A stretch of 64,000 nt of DNA, taken from NCBI RefSeq assembly GCF_025772985.1, contig NZ_JAKMTB010000006.1:22288-86287 (forward strand), read 5' to 3'. Shown here in pieces: positions 18,447 to 27,759 of this stretch. The position numbers and the translations under genes were made by a program. The notes beneath the pieces are model-generated. The model worked only from the letters and a program-made list of their open reading frames with translations, ran no database searches and was not told the DNA's origin. Source of the DNA: Campylobacter sp. CNRCH_2014_0184h (GTDB taxonomy: Bacteria; Campylobacterota; Campylobacteria; Campylobacterales; Campylobacteraceae). Position 1 is the stretch's first letter. Every line of letters starts with the position of its first letter.

Positions 18447-19597
18447 AATTAAGAAGCTTCCAAAACTTTTTATCACTTGAAATTTTAGGAGGATTGTTGC
18501 TTTTATTAGCAACGATCTTTGCCTTGCTACTTAAAAATAGTCCTTATGGACAACACTATATGGATTTTTTAAGTGTAGAAATGGGTGTAAAAGTAGGTGC
18601 TTGGGAACTTTTTAAGCCTTCTTTATTGTGGATTAATGATGGTCTTATTGCAATCTTTTTCTTTGCCATAGGACTTGAATTAAAAAAAGAATTTGTTCAA
18701 GGAGAGTTTAAAACTCTTAGTAATATTACCCTACCCTTAATGGCTGCTATAGGCGGTATAGTTGCGCCTGCTTTGATATTTTGTGCTATCAATTTTAACG
18801 ATGCTTATGTTTTAAAAGGTTGGGCTATACCAACGGCAACTGATACTGCATTTGCTCTAGTTATACTTACAATGCTAAAACAACGCATACCAAGTTCTTT
18901 AAAAATATTCTTAGTATCTTTAGCGATTTTTGATGATGTAGGAGCTATTTTAATCATTGCTATTTTTTATACAGGAGAGCTTTCAACTTTAGCCTTTTTT
19001 GTTGCCTTTTGCTGTATTGTGGGTCTATTTTTACTTAATCGCTTGGGTAATGAAAGAAAATCATTTTATTATATACTTGGAGCATTACTTTGGCTTAGTG
19101 TATTAAAAAGTGGAGTGCATGCAACTTTAGCAGGTATTATCACAGCTTTATTTATACCTGTATATACAAAAAACAACCATGCTTTATTAGAAGAAATCGA
19201 GCATGGTTTAAAATTTTGGATAGCTTTTATAATACTACCACTTTTTGCTTTTGCCAATGCAGGGGTTGATCTTTCAAAAATTGAAGCTCATATGCTATTT
19301 AGCGGTGTAAGTGTAGGGATTTTCTTGGGCTTATTTGTTGGAAAACAACTAGGTGTATTTGGCTTTGCTTATATGGCAATTAAACTTAAACTTGCAAAAC
19401 TACCAAAAGATGCTAATTTTAAACAACTCTATGGAGTTTGTATACTCACAGGCATAGGTTTTACCATGAGCTTTTTTATAGACGCCCTTGCCTATGAAGT
19501 AAGTGATATATTTAATTTTGTGGATAATTTTGCTATTTTACTAGCTTCCTTAGCTTCAGGTGTATTTGGCTATTTTTATCTGCGCTTTGTAAAATAA
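18443..19597 (+). CDS. nhaA2: Na+/H+ antiporter NhaA, second copy
   Basis: 384 residues, paralogous to the upstream NhaA along its whole length. The transport aspartates are kept ([20 protein letters not shown]). Translation is probably coupled to nhaA1 through the ATGA overlap. The first copy has [14 protein letters not shown] and the second KKEFVQG-like loops, so divergence is mainly in loops, which suggests different pH or ion set points (inference). Confidence 0.95.
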   Translation: MKLRSFQNFLSLEILGGLLLLLATIFALLLKNSPYGQHYMDFLSVEMGVKVGAWELFKPSLLWINDGLIAIFFFAIGLELKKEFVQGEFKTLSNITLPLMAAIGGIVAPALIFCAINFNDAYVLKGWAIPTATDTAFALVILTMLKQRIPSSLKIFLVSLAIFDDVGAILIIAIFYTGELSTLAFFVAFCCIVGLFLLNRLGNERKSFYYILGALLWLSVLKSGVHATLAGIITALFIPVYTKNNHALLEEIEHGLKFWIAFIILPLFAFANAGVDLSKIEAHMLFSGVSVGIFLGLFVGKQLGVFGFAYMAIKLKLAKLPKDANFKQLYGVCILTGIGFTMSFFIDALAYEVSDIFNFVDNFAILLASLASGVFGYFYLRFVK

Positions 19598-19623
19598 TTA
19601 AGTTTTTTTTAAATTAAATAAGA

Positions 19624-19629
19624 TATAAT
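19624..19629 (+). promoter_or_regulatory. -10 element of tRNA-Glu promoter
   Basis: TATAAT lies 21 bp before the tRNA and is itself framed by the inverted repeat ATTAAATAAG (19613-19622) and CTTATTTAAT (19637-19646). The repeat could act as the nhaA2 terminator stem or as an operator over the tRNA promoter. Confidence 0.5.
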
Positions 19630-19650
19630 TTCATTTCTTATTTAATATTT

Positions 19651-19725
19651 GGCCCATTCGTCTAGCGGTTAGGACATCGCCCTTTCACGGCGGTAACACG
19701 AGTTCGAGTCTCGTATGGGTCACCA
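19651..19725 (+). tRNA. tRNA-Glu (anticodon TTC)
   Basis: The acceptor GGCCCAT (19651-19657) pairs with ATGGGTC (19715-19721) with one G-U, and CCA is encoded (19723-19725). The anticodon loop CTTTCAC gives TTC. The T-arm GTTCGAGTC is canonical. It stands alone, with no integrated element at its 3' end. Confidence 0.97.
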
Positions 19726-19919
19726 CTTTTAACTTCTAATTACAAAAATATTAAAAATAGTAATTTTCCATAACTAAGCTTAATTTATAATCAATACATC
19801 AAATAAATATTCTAAAAGTAAAAAATATAAATAAATTTACCTACTGACAAGCTTGTAAGATTTTATGAAAATACTATGGATAATAAGGCTTATCCTTTAA
19901 GAATTTATAAGATAGAATT

Positions 19920-20546
19920 TTAACTTTCTTTATTTTCTCCATCTTTAAAAGAAAATATAGGCAAACTTAAACCATAATATATAGCCAAAAGTCTTGCTAT
20001 GGTTCCTACAATCAATGAAGCAAGAATTACCCATAACTCATCTACGCCCAAAATATACAATATATAATACAAAGCCCCTGTTAATATAGCAACACCCGCA
20101 TAAATTTCTTTTTGAAATACAAGTGGTATCCTAGCACACAATATATCTCTTAATATCCCACCAAATACACCAGTAATTACAGCTGAACTCACAGCCACTA
20201 TAAAACCATACCCCATTTGTATTGCAATTTGTGCACCTAAAACACTAAAAACAACCAAACCTATAGCATCTAAAATCAAAAAAAGTTTTTCAAGCCTTAT
20301 AACATATTTGGCAATTTTTGTTGTAATCATAGCTGCAACACAAATTAAAATCACATACTCAGGAGTTTTAATCCAAGTTAGCGGATGATGATCAAGCAAA
20401 ATATCTCTAATAGAACCTCCGCCAATAGCTGTTACCAAAGCTATAAATATCACTCCAAAAAGATCCATTTTATGTCTTCCCGCAGCAATAGCTCCTGTCA
20501 TTGCATCAACAGTAATTCCGATAATATAAAGTATAGTTAAAAGCAT
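19920..20546 (-). CDS. trimeric intracellular cation channel (TRIC/YicG) family membrane protein
   Basis: A 208-residue inner-membrane protein built of two repeats, each with about three helices and the signature [10 protein letters not shown] (first repeat) and [13 protein letters not shown] (second). Known of the family: prokaryotic TRIC homologues form trimeric, K+-permeable channels; some are annotated as glycine transporters. It follows the ATP-grasp gene on the same strand but a terminator lies between them (20559-20584). Confidence 0.85.
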   Translation of the reverse strand: MLLTILYIIGITVDAMTGAIAAGRHKMDLFGVIFIALVTAIGGGSIRDILLDHHPLTWIKTPEYVILICVAAMITTKIAKYVIRLEKLFLILDAIGLVVFSVLGAQIAIQMGYGFIVAVSSAVITGVFGGILRDILCARIPLVFQKEIYAGVAILTGALYYILYILGVDELWVILASLIVGTIARLLAIYYGLSLPIFSFKDGENKES

Positions 20547-20558
20547 AAATGAGTTTTC

Positions 20559-20584
20559 AAAAAACCCTTGTTAAAACAAGGGTT
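20559..20584 (-). terminator. intrinsic terminator of the ATP-grasp gene
   Basis: Read on the minus strand, a 9-bp stem AACCCTTGT/ACAAGGGTT with a 4-nt loop is followed by TTTTTTG. It starts at the stop codon of the gene ending at 20583. Confidence 0.75.
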
Positions 20585-21626
20585 AATTTTTACTTACAAT
20601 ATCAATGATATTTTGAGCTACTTTTTTAGCAATAGGATCAACAAATTCAGCAGGAGAGGTAAATCCTACACAAGAGCAGTTAATCTCACCTAAAACATAT
20701 TTATCTTTACCATTTTCATCTGTATCTAAGATAAAATCAGCAGTCCAAATCAAAGGAATATCGTAATTTCCAAGTTTTGAGCGAATTTCCGGCAATGTTG
20801 CTAAAAACCAATCTACTAATTCTTGCCAATCTTTTGGCTCATCATATCTATATTTTGCACCTGAAAAAAGTGTAGCAGAGAATGCATCAGCACCTTCTGC
20901 AGGCTTTTTATGCACTACATAAATTGGAGTATGATAAAGCATTAAAATTCTAATTTCACCTTCTTTAATACGCGGTAAGAAAGTCATATCTACAAGCATA
21001 CCATTATCACCTATAATGTATTGCTCACAAAAGTCCATAAACTCACCAAGTTCTCTTTCTTCTGTGTGATTATCTTTTGCTTCTGTGCATTTGATTTTTG
21101 CATTTAATGGCACGCTCACAGCCCCTGCTGGCAACTCATCTATCAATCTCACACGCCAAATTCCCTCACCCGTTGAACCACGATTTTGTTTTAAAACCCT
21201 CTCACCCTTTGCTAAAGTTTTTGGGAAACTTTCTTTAAAAGTTTTGATATCATAATACGCATAAGTATCTTCAGGTACTAAAGCCGTTTTATTAAGCTTG
21301 GTAAGCGCATCTTTAGCGCCATATCCTATCATCGCATCAGGATGAGGCATACCTATAACACCATTTGCACAAAGTTTTCTAAGCATATCAAAATACTCGT
21401 TTTCTTCTTTTAAATTTCCAGGATTAATTCTAGAAACATAAGCATCAGCATTGTTTTTTACATATTCATAAATTTCATCTTTCTTTTCAACTTCAAAAAA
21501 GATAACCTCAGCATTCCAACCTTGTTCTTTTAAGGCGTTTACCATAGGCATAGTATCTTTTCTGTGGCCATCTTCACCTTTATCGCTACCACCTCTAACT
21601 TCAAAAAACACAATATTTTTTTTCAT
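20583..21626 (-). CDS. ATP-grasp-like protein of unknown substrate
   Basis: 347 residues, cytoplasmic. Seen: an N-terminal nucleotide-binding-like region beginning IVFFEVRGGSDKGEDG, the glycine-rich ATP-grasp segment VLKQNRGSTGEGIWRV (about 143-158), and a C-terminal LGEINCSCVGF segment at the place of the metal-binding Glu and Asn of glutathione-synthetase-like enzymes. The fold implies ATP-dependent carboxylate-amine or thiol ligation. It is an isolated transcription unit with its own terminator and a good RBS (GGGAG). The neighbours give no pathway. Not assigned a gene name. Confidence 0.75.
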   Translation of the reverse strand: MKKNIVFFEVRGGSDKGEDGHRKDTMPMVNALKEQGWNAEVIFFEVEKKDEIYEYVKNNADAYVSRINPGNLKEENEYFDMLRKLCANGVIGMPHPDAMIGYGAKDALTKLNKTALVPEDTYAYYDIKTFKESFPKTLAKGERVLKQNRGSTGEGIWRVRLIDELPAGAVSVPLNAKIKCTEAKDNHTEERELGEFMDFCEQYIIGDNGMLVDMTFLPRIKEGEIRILMLYHTPIYVVHKKPAEGADAFSATLFSGAKYRYDEPKDWQELVDWFLATLPEIRSKLGNYDIPLIWTADFILDTDENGKDKYVLGEINCSCVGFTSPAEFVDPIAKKVAQNIIDIVSKN

Positions 21627-21680
21627 ATTTCTCCCTTTTTAAAGATATTTTATCATCATATCTAAATAAGTATTAAATTT

Positions 21681-22769
21681 TTATTTATTTTTTACATAAA
21701 CTCGTTGTAAATTTTGCAAATTTGAGCTTGCATTTAAAAGCAAAGTATCAGCCATGCAAATTGCCACCATAGCATTTACCACAACACTACCCCTTATACC
21801 CACACAAGGATCATGTCTGCCTTTTAACTCGTGTATAATATTTTCTCCTTGAATATTTTGCGTTTGTTGGGGTAAAAATATAGAAGGAGTTGGCTTAAAA
21901 TATGTTTTTATATCAATAAAATCCCCATTAGAAATTCCACCTAAGATCCCACCGCTATGATTGCTTAAAAACACCCCATCTTTTAGCTCATCATTATTTT
22001 GACTTCCATACATATAGCTACTTTGAATGCCACTTCCTATTTCTATAGCTTTAACCGCATTAACTCCCATAATTGCATGAGCAAGTTTAGAATCAAGCTT
22101 ATCATACAAAGGCTCACCCAAGCCTTTTATAGGGTTTCTCACTCTAGTAAAAACTCTAGCACCTATGCTATTTTTTGCCTTTTTAGCTTTTAAAATTTCA
22201 TCTTTAAAACTTTGCTCTAAATTTTTATCTAAAGCATAAACTTCACTATTTTTAGCATAATCAAAATCAAACTCATCATTACTAAGTTTGCTATCAATAC
22301 TTCCTACTCCAAAAACCCCACTCATTATCTCTATATCAAATTCTTTTAAAAGCATTTGTGCTACAGCTCCTGCTGCTACTCTTGCTACACTTTCTCTAGC
22401 ACTAGCTCTTCCACCACCTCTATAATCTCTAATGCCATATTTATGATAATAAGTAAAATCAGCATGCGCAGGACGAAATACATCTTTTTCATAATCTTTT
22501 GAGCGTGTATTTTCATTATACACCAAAACACTTATAGGAGTTCCTGTTGTATAACCCTCAAAAACCCCACTTAAAACTTGAGCTTTATCTTCTTCTTTTC
22601 TAGGGGTACTAAATTTATTTTGACCAGGTTTTCTTTTATCTAGCATTTCTTGTAAAAAATCAAAATCAAACTTCACCCCTGCTGGCATACCATCTATTAT
22701 ACAACCTATAGCTTGACCATGGGATTCACCAAAGCTTGTAAATTTAAATCTTACTCCAAAGCTATTCAT
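21681..22769 (-). CDS. aroC: chorismate synthase
   Basis: The last step of the shikimate pathway, from EPSP to chorismate; needs reduced FMN. Seen: GESHG near residues 13-17, the Arg/Gly-rich [10 protein letters not shown] segment near 119-128 and GRHDPC near the C-terminus; 362 residues. Its ATG overlaps the rnc stop by 4 bp. It is the last of four overlapping genes (lapB-like, rnhA, rnc, aroC), an order I recall as conserved in C. jejuni (Cj1637c-Cj1634c). Confidence 0.96.
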   Translation of the reverse strand: MNSFGVRFKFTSFGESHGQAIGCIIDGMPAGVKFDFDFLQEMLDKRKPGQNKFSTPRKEEDKAQVLSGVFEGYTTGTPISVLVYNENTRSKDYEKDVFRPAHADFTYYHKYGIRDYRGGGRASARESVARVAAGAVAQMLLKEFDIEIMSGVFGVGSIDSKLSNDEFDFDYAKNSEVYALDKNLEQSFKDEILKAKKAKNSIGARVFTRVRNPIKGLGEPLYDKLDSKLAHAIMGVNAVKAIEIGSGIQSSYMYGSQNNDELKDGVFLSNHSGGILGGISNGDFIDIKTYFKPTPSIFLPQQTQNIQGENIIHELKGRHDPCVGIRGSVVVNAMVAICMADTLLLNASSNLQNLQRVYVKNK

Positions 22770-23434
22770 AGTTTTCCTAATTTCTCAAGTGCGATTTTAG
22801 CACATTGTTGTTGGGCTTCTTTTTTACTACCTGCTGTAGATCTTGCTACTTCTATGCCTTGAATTTTCACTGCGATTTCAAATTGCTTTTTATGATCAGG
22901 CCCAAAAGCCTTTACTACAATATACTCAGGTGTGCCTGCCATATTTGCCTGCGTAATTTCTTGTAATCTTGTTTTATAGTCTTTAAACAAACTTTGTGTG
23001 TCAATATGCGGATAAACTTCATTAAGTAAGTTTAATGCTATATTTTTAGTTTTTTCAAAACCTATTTCTAAATACAAAGCCCCCATTAGTGCTTCAAAAG
23101 CATCAGAAAGTATGGAAGGTTTATTGCGTCCATCGTTATTTTCTTCTGCGATAGACATAAAAATACATGCTCCAAGATCAAGTTTTTGCGCTAAAGTTGC
23201 AAAAGATTTTTCATTCACCAAAGCTGCTCTAAGTTTAGAAAGATTTCCTTCTGAGTCTTTTTGAAATTTAAAAAACAAAAACTCCCCTACCACTAAATCC
23301 ATCACAGCATCACCTAAAAACTCTAATCTTTCGTTATTATAAGGCTTTTTATAGCTTTTATGCGTCAAAGCTTCGATAAGCAATTGCTCATTTTTAAAAT
23401 GATAATTTAATCTTTCTTGGAGTTTTTTAAGCAT
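22766..23434 (-). CDS. rnc: ribonuclease III
   Basis: A double-strand RNA endonuclease for rRNA, mRNA and crRNA processing. The N-terminal nuclease domain has the signature [13 protein letters not shown] (Glu38, Asp42); residues about 150-222 form the double-stranded RNA binding domain, ending in [15 protein letters not shown]. 222 residues. It overlaps rnhA by 8 bp upstream and aroC by 4 bp downstream. Confidence 0.97.
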   Translation of the reverse strand: MLKKLQERLNYHFKNEQLLIEALTHKSYKKPYNNERLEFLGDAVMDLVVGEFLFFKFQKDSEGNLSKLRAALVNEKSFATLAQKLDLGACIFMSIAEENNDGRNKPSILSDAFEALMGALYLEIGFEKTKNIALNLLNEVYPHIDTQSLFKDYKTRLQEITQANMAGTPEYIVVKAFGPDHKKQFEIAVKIQGIEVARSTAGSKKEAQQQCAKIALEKLGKL

Positions 23435-23867
23435 TTATTGACCTTTCTTCTTGGAGCTTTAAGGCTGCATTTCTTGCTAGCTCATCACAACGCTCATTTA
23501 ATTCATGGCCATTGTGTGCTTTGATCCAAAAAGCAGTTATTTTATGATCTTTAGCTACATTTAAATACTCTTTCCAAAGATCAATATTTTTTTTACCCTT
23601 AAAATCTTTTTTTACCCAACCTTCAAGCCATTCATTAATACTTTGTACCATTAAATTTGAATCTGTGTATAACTTTACCTCACATGGTTCTTTTAAAGCT
23701 TTTAAAGCCTCTATAATAGCCATTAATTCCATACGGTTGTTTGTTGTATTCTCACACGCCCCACTTTGTTCTTTTTGATGATTTTTATAAGTTAAAACAT
23801 AAGCCCACCCTCCAAAGCCAGGGTTGTTTAAACACGAGCCGTCTGTATAAATTTCAATATTTTTCAA
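23427..23867 (-). CDS. rnhA: ribonuclease HI
   Basis: It degrades RNA in RNA:DNA hybrids. The catalytic acids are all present: Asp9 (YTDGSC), Glu47 (NRMEL), Asp69 (YTDSN) and Asp128 (ERCDEL), plus His118. 146 residues. The start is TTG, overlapping the stop of the upstream TPR gene as TTGA; no ATG lies nearby and the N-terminal strand IEIYTDG needs this start. Coupled translation is likely. Confidence 0.95.
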   Translation of the reverse strand: MKNIEIYTDGSCLNNPGFGGWAYVLTYKNHQKEQSGACENTTNNRMELMAIIEALKALKEPCEVKLYTDSNLMVQSINEWLEGWVKKDFKGKKNIDLWKEYLNVAKDHKITAFWIKAHNGHELNERCDELARNAALKLQEERSINA

Positions 23868-24826
23868 GCTTTTACCTCATAATAAATCTCGCATTTTCCA
23901 AATTCATAACAAAATGGACAATGATAAAAAAACAAAGGACTTTGATTTTTACAATTATTACACACATAAGTAAAGCTAAGATTTGCACTTAGCTTATTAT
24001 CGTTTAAAATTTTTAAAATTTTTAGTTTATGATTTTTGATAGGAATAGCTTTTGTGATTAATTTTTTTGCATAAAAAAACTCATGGTATTTTTCATCTTC
24101 AAGATTAAGCGGACTTTTGCATTCATTAAGCAAATCAATGACATTTTCAAATTGAGGCATTTGAGTAAGTTTATCTTTATAATGCAAAAAGCAAAGTCTT
24201 AAAATATACTCATTATCCTTACTCAAAGCTAAAATTTCTTTTAGTTTTTGTTCTTGCTCTTTAGAACTTGCTTGAATTTTTAAAGCTTTTATCAAGGCTT
24301 TTTCTGCATATATATTTTCTCCTAGCTCAAACAAACACTCTAAAACATCTAAAACCTTGTCATAATCTTTGAGTTTTAAATAAACAATTTTTAAAAGTTT
24401 TAAGCTTTCTTTATTGCGTGCTTTAATTTTTAAGGCATTTAACAAAGCTTCTACACTACGCTCTAAAAATCCTGCTTTTAGATAAACTTGTGCTAGTGAA
24501 AAAAAGATAAATTCTTTTTGGCTTGCTTCATTTGCTTTTTGCAAAGCTATGAGATAAATCCCCACAGCTTTTTCAAATTCACCACTTTTGGTAAAAATTT
24601 GAGCTAAGAAATTTAAATTTTCTATGCTTAAATTGGCATTTTTTAAAATTTGTTGGTGTGTGGAATTAATTTCAAATTTTTTTACAAAACGATCAAGTTT
24701 GCTTTTTTGGTCTTTACTTGCAACAATACGCCATATATAATGTGAGCTAGCTATGATAAAAACCAAAGCAGTTAAAACAATAAGACCAAATAAAGGATCG
24801 CGGTATTCTACAAAGAAAAAATCCAT
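23864..24826 (-). CDS. LapB/YciM-like TPR protein with zinc ribbon
   Basis: 320 residues. An N-terminal membrane helix (about 13-33) is followed by TPR-type helical repeats (about 50-270) and, at the C-terminus, a rubredoxin-like metal site: CNNC near 289 and CPFC near 305. This order is that of E. coli LapB, which links FtsH-dependent LpxC turnover and LPS export. Inferred: the Campylobacter counterpart in lipid A/LOS homeostasis. It heads the overlapping rnhA-rnc-aroC transcript and is divergent from dnaG. Confidence 0.75.
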   Translation of the reverse strand: MDFFFVEYRDPLFGLIVLTALVFIIASSHYIWRIVASKDQKSKLDRFVKKFEINSTHQQILKNANLSIENLNFLAQIFTKSGEFEKAVGIYLIALQKANEASQKEFIFFSLAQVYLKAGFLERSVEALLNALKIKARNKESLKLLKIVYLKLKDYDKVLDVLECLFELGENIYAEKALIKALKIQASSKEQEQKLKEILALSKDNEYILRLCFLHYKDKLTQMPQFENVIDLLNECKSPLNLEDEKYHEFFYAKKLITKAIPIKNHKLKILKILNDNKLSANLSFTYVCNNCKNQSPLFFYHCPFCYEFGKCEIYYEVKA

Positions 24827-24900
24827 AACCTTACAACTTAATTTTCAAATTTATAACAATTATAGCTAAATGCTTATATAATTTTCTTTAAGGTTTAAAG

Positions 24901-26685
24901 ATGATAGAACAAGCAAGTATAGAACAACTTTTACAAAAAACAGATATTGTTGATATCATAGCTCATTATGTTGAAGTAAAAAAACAAGGCTCAAGCTATG
25001 TTTGCGTTTGTCCTTTTCATGATGATAAAAATCCTAGTATGCATATTAATTCTATTAAAGGGTTTTATCATTGTTTTGCATGCAAGGCTGGGGGTAATGT
25101 TTTTAAATTTGTAATGGATTATGAGAAATTAAACTTCGTTGAAGCGGTGGAAAAAGTTGCTTCATGGAGTAATTTTTCACTTACTTATATCTCGCAAAAA
25201 CAAGATAATAAAAAATCCATCATTCATATCTTGCCTACTCTTAATGCTTTTTACAAACAAAACCTAGCTAAAAACAAAGAAGCTTTAGCTTATCTTTATA
25301 AAAGAGGCTTAAATGATGAGGATATCAGAACCTTTGAACTAGGCTTTGCGCCAAGTTCCAATGAAACACTAAGACTGCTACAAAATGAGCAAATCACTCA
25401 AGAAGAAGCTTTAGAGGTAGGTGCGATAAAACAAAATGAAAATGGCGCTTATGCAAGTTTTATCAACCGCATTACTTTTAGTATTTATGATCATAAAAAT
25501 TTGCTTATAGGCTTTGGTGGTAGAACTTTAGATGAAACAAATATGGCAAAATATGTTAATTCTCCCCAAAGCAAACTTTTTGATAAATCACGCGTTTTTT
25601 ATGCACTCAATTTAGCAAAAGATGCCATTTATAAACAAAAAGAAATGATAATTTGCGAGGGCTATATGGATGCTATAGCCTTTCATAAAGCAGGATTTAA
25701 AAATGCTGTGGCAGTTTTAGGAACAGCTTTGGGTGAAAATCACATACCCTTGATAAAAAGATTAGAAGCAAGGGTGATTTTGTGTTTTGATAATGATAAT
25801 GCAGGGTTTAATGCTGCTGTGCGTTCAGCACATTTGCTAAGTTTAGCAAAAATTGATGGAAAAGTAGTCTTAATAGAAGGTGGAAAAGATCCGGCTGAAC
25901 TTGTAGCAAGCCATCAAGAAAAATTACTTTTTAATATTTTAGAAAAAGGCATAGAGCTTGGAGAATTTTATATAAGAAGTTTGATTGCAAGTTGTGATTT
26001 AAGCTCAGCACTTAGTAAACAAAAGGCTTTAGAAGAGGCGCAAAAATACACTTTTAATCTTGAGCCTTTAGTAGCAAATTCTTACACTACCTTAGTAGCA
26101 AATCTTTTGGGTGTAAATATTAATGATATTAAACTTTCTAAAAATACAAGAAAAATAAGCTTCATTAATCCCATCAAACAAAGTAAAATCAATAATATAA
26201 GCGAGTTAGAGCTTTTGAAATTTTTATATGAAAATAATGAAACCATAGGGCTTTTTAAGCTTTTAAGTACAAAAGAATATTTTTTACACCAAGACATTAC
26301 TAAAGCTATTTTAGAGCAAAAAAACTTTGAAGATCCTAGTATAAGAGAGCTTTATGAATTTGAAAATATCAAAAACTTAAGCAATTTAGAAGAATTTTTA
26401 TATGCTATTTGTAAGATCAACCTTGCATATTTTAATAAATTAAAAAGTTTAAATTTAAAACAAGCCTTTAAAAAACAAATTTATAATTTGCTCAATCAAA
26501 ATTTAGAAAAAATCAAAAAAAGCTATCAAAATGATGAAGTTTTTTTAAACCATTTAATAGAAGTTTTAAAAAGCGTGCATTTTTTAGATGATGAGGAAAG
26601 TTTGGAATTATTTTTAAATAGACTACAAAAAAACATCAAAGATAAAAAAGCAATTCATTATAACTTTGAAGAAGAAGTTTTTTAA
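24901..26685 (+). CDS. dnaG: DNA primase
   Basis: It makes RNA primers at the replication fork. The N-terminal CHC2 zinc finger has Cys37, His40, Cys58 and Cys61. The primase core and TOPRIM domain follow (CEGYMDAIAF near 251-260, CFDNDNAGFNAA near 292-303). The C-terminal helicase-interaction region is divergent and Asn/Lys-rich. 594 residues, a normal length. It starts 74 bp from the divergent lapB-like gene, so the two promoters share that gap. Confidence 0.96.
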   Translation: MIEQASIEQLLQKTDIVDIIAHYVEVKKQGSSYVCVCPFHDDKNPSMHINSIKGFYHCFACKAGGNVFKFVMDYEKLNFVEAVEKVASWSNFSLTYISQKQDNKKSIIHILPTLNAFYKQNLAKNKEALAYLYKRGLNDEDIRTFELGFAPSSNETLRLLQNEQITQEEALEVGAIKQNENGAYASFINRITFSIYDHKNLLIGFGGRTLDETNMAKYVNSPQSKLFDKSRVFYALNLAKDAIYKQKEMIICEGYMDAIAFHKAGFKNAVAVLGTALGENHIPLIKRLEARVILCFDNDNAGFNAAVRSAHLLSLAKIDGKVVLIEGGKDPAELVASHQEKLLFNILEKGIELGEFYIRSLIASCDLSSALSKQKALEEAQKYTFNLEPLVANSYTTLVANLLGVNINDIKLSKNTRKISFINPIKQSKINNISELELLKFLYENNETIGLFKLLSTKEYFLHQDITKAILEQKNFEDPSIRELYEFENIKNLSNLEEFLYAICKINLAYFNKLKSLNLKQAFKKQIYNLLNQNLEKIKKSYQNDEVFLNHLIEVLKSVHFLDDEESLELFLNRLQKNIKDKKAIHYNFEEEVF

Positions 26686-26750
26686 ATAAAAACTTGCACA
26701 AAAATTAAAAAATATTCATTACAATATGCCAAAAATTTCGAAAGGAAAAA

Positions 26751-27734
26751 ATGAAAGCATTAGCACTTTTTAGTGGCGGGCTTGATTCTATGCTTGCTAT
26801 AAAACTCATAAGCTCTCAAGGTATAGAAGTAAAAGCTTTAAATATAAACATAGGCTTTGGTGGCACAAGCGACAAAAGCGAACTCATGGCAAAACGCGCT
26901 GCTATGGCAGGGGCTAGTTTTGAAATGATAGATGTAAGAAATGCTTATTTACAAGAAGTTTTATTTAACCCTCAATATGGATATGGAAAGCATTTTAATC
27001 CTTGTATAGATTGTCATGCTTTTATGTTTAAAACTGCTCTTTCAATGTTAAAAGATGAAAATGCAAGTTTTATCATCACAGGAGAAGTAGTTGGTCAACG
27101 CCCAATGAGCCAAAGAAATGATGCTATGGCCAAGGTTAAAAAACTAGCACTTGATGAAGAAGATTTAATCTTGCGTCCAATGTGTGCTAAAAATTTACCT
27201 TTAACCAAACCTGAGCGTGAAGGTTGGGTTGATAGAGAAAAGTTAGAAAATATAAGTGGAAGAAGCAGAAAAAGACAACTTGAACTAGCTGCCAAATTTG
27301 GTTTTGAAGATTTTGAAAGTCCAGGCGGTGGATGTTTGCTTACACTTGAGAGCTTTTCTAATAAAATCAAAGATTTCATTAAATTTGATAAAAATATGCA
27401 AGTTAATGACGCTCAACTTTTAAAATACGGACGCCACTTAAGACTTCCAAATGGCTCTAAAATGATAGTAGGTAGAAATGAGCTAGAAAATCAATTTTTA
27501 AAAGAATTAAAAACTCAAAAATACGAAGAATTAAAACTTTTTGATTTAATAGGTGCTTATTCTTTGGTGGATGAAAATATCAATCCACAAGATCTTGAAC
27601 TTGCTCTAAGCATAGCACTAACTTATGCTAAAACTCAAAATAATACAAAATACAAAATAGGCTTTAAAGATAAAATTTTCCAAAGTATGGCTTTTGAAGA
27701 TAAAAATAAAATTCAAGAATATTTTATAAATTAA
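26751..27734 (+). CDS. PP-loop ATPase of the ThiI/MnmA type with NFACT-R-like C-terminus
   Basis: 327 residues. The PP-loop SGGLDS is at 8-13. Conserved cysteines lie in NPCIDCHAF and in ESPGGGCLL, as in thiouridylases that adenylate a tRNA base and pass sulfur through a disulfide. The C-terminal piece LKYGRHLRLPNG followed by VGRNELEN resembles the NFACT-R RNA-binding domain. Inferred: a tRNA-thiolation or related RNA-modifying enzyme distinct from MnmA. C. jejuni has it next to dnaG and aroC (Cj1633). Terminator at 27733-27759. Confidence 0.8.
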   Translation: MKALALFSGGLDSMLAIKLISSQGIEVKALNINIGFGGTSDKSELMAKRAAMAGASFEMIDVRNAYLQEVLFNPQYGYGKHFNPCIDCHAFMFKTALSMLKDENASFIITGEVVGQRPMSQRNDAMAKVKKLALDEEDLILRPMCAKNLPLTKPEREGWVDREKLENISGRSRKRQLELAAKFGFEDFESPGGGCLLTLESFSNKIKDFIKFDKNMQVNDAQLLKYGRHLRLPNGSKMIVGRNELENQFLKELKTQKYEELKLFDLIGAYSLVDENINPQDLELALSIALTYAKTQNNTKYKIGFKDKIFQSMAFEDKNKIQEYFIN

Positions 27735-27759
27735 ACTACCCTTTAAAGGGTAGTTTTTT
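27733..27759 (+). terminator. intrinsic terminator after the PP-loop gene
   Basis: The perfect palindrome AAACTACCC-TTTAAA-GGGTAGTTT is followed by TTT (six T in a row, 27754-27759). It lies between convergent genes and ends within the stop region of the chemoreceptor gene. Confidence 0.8.
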
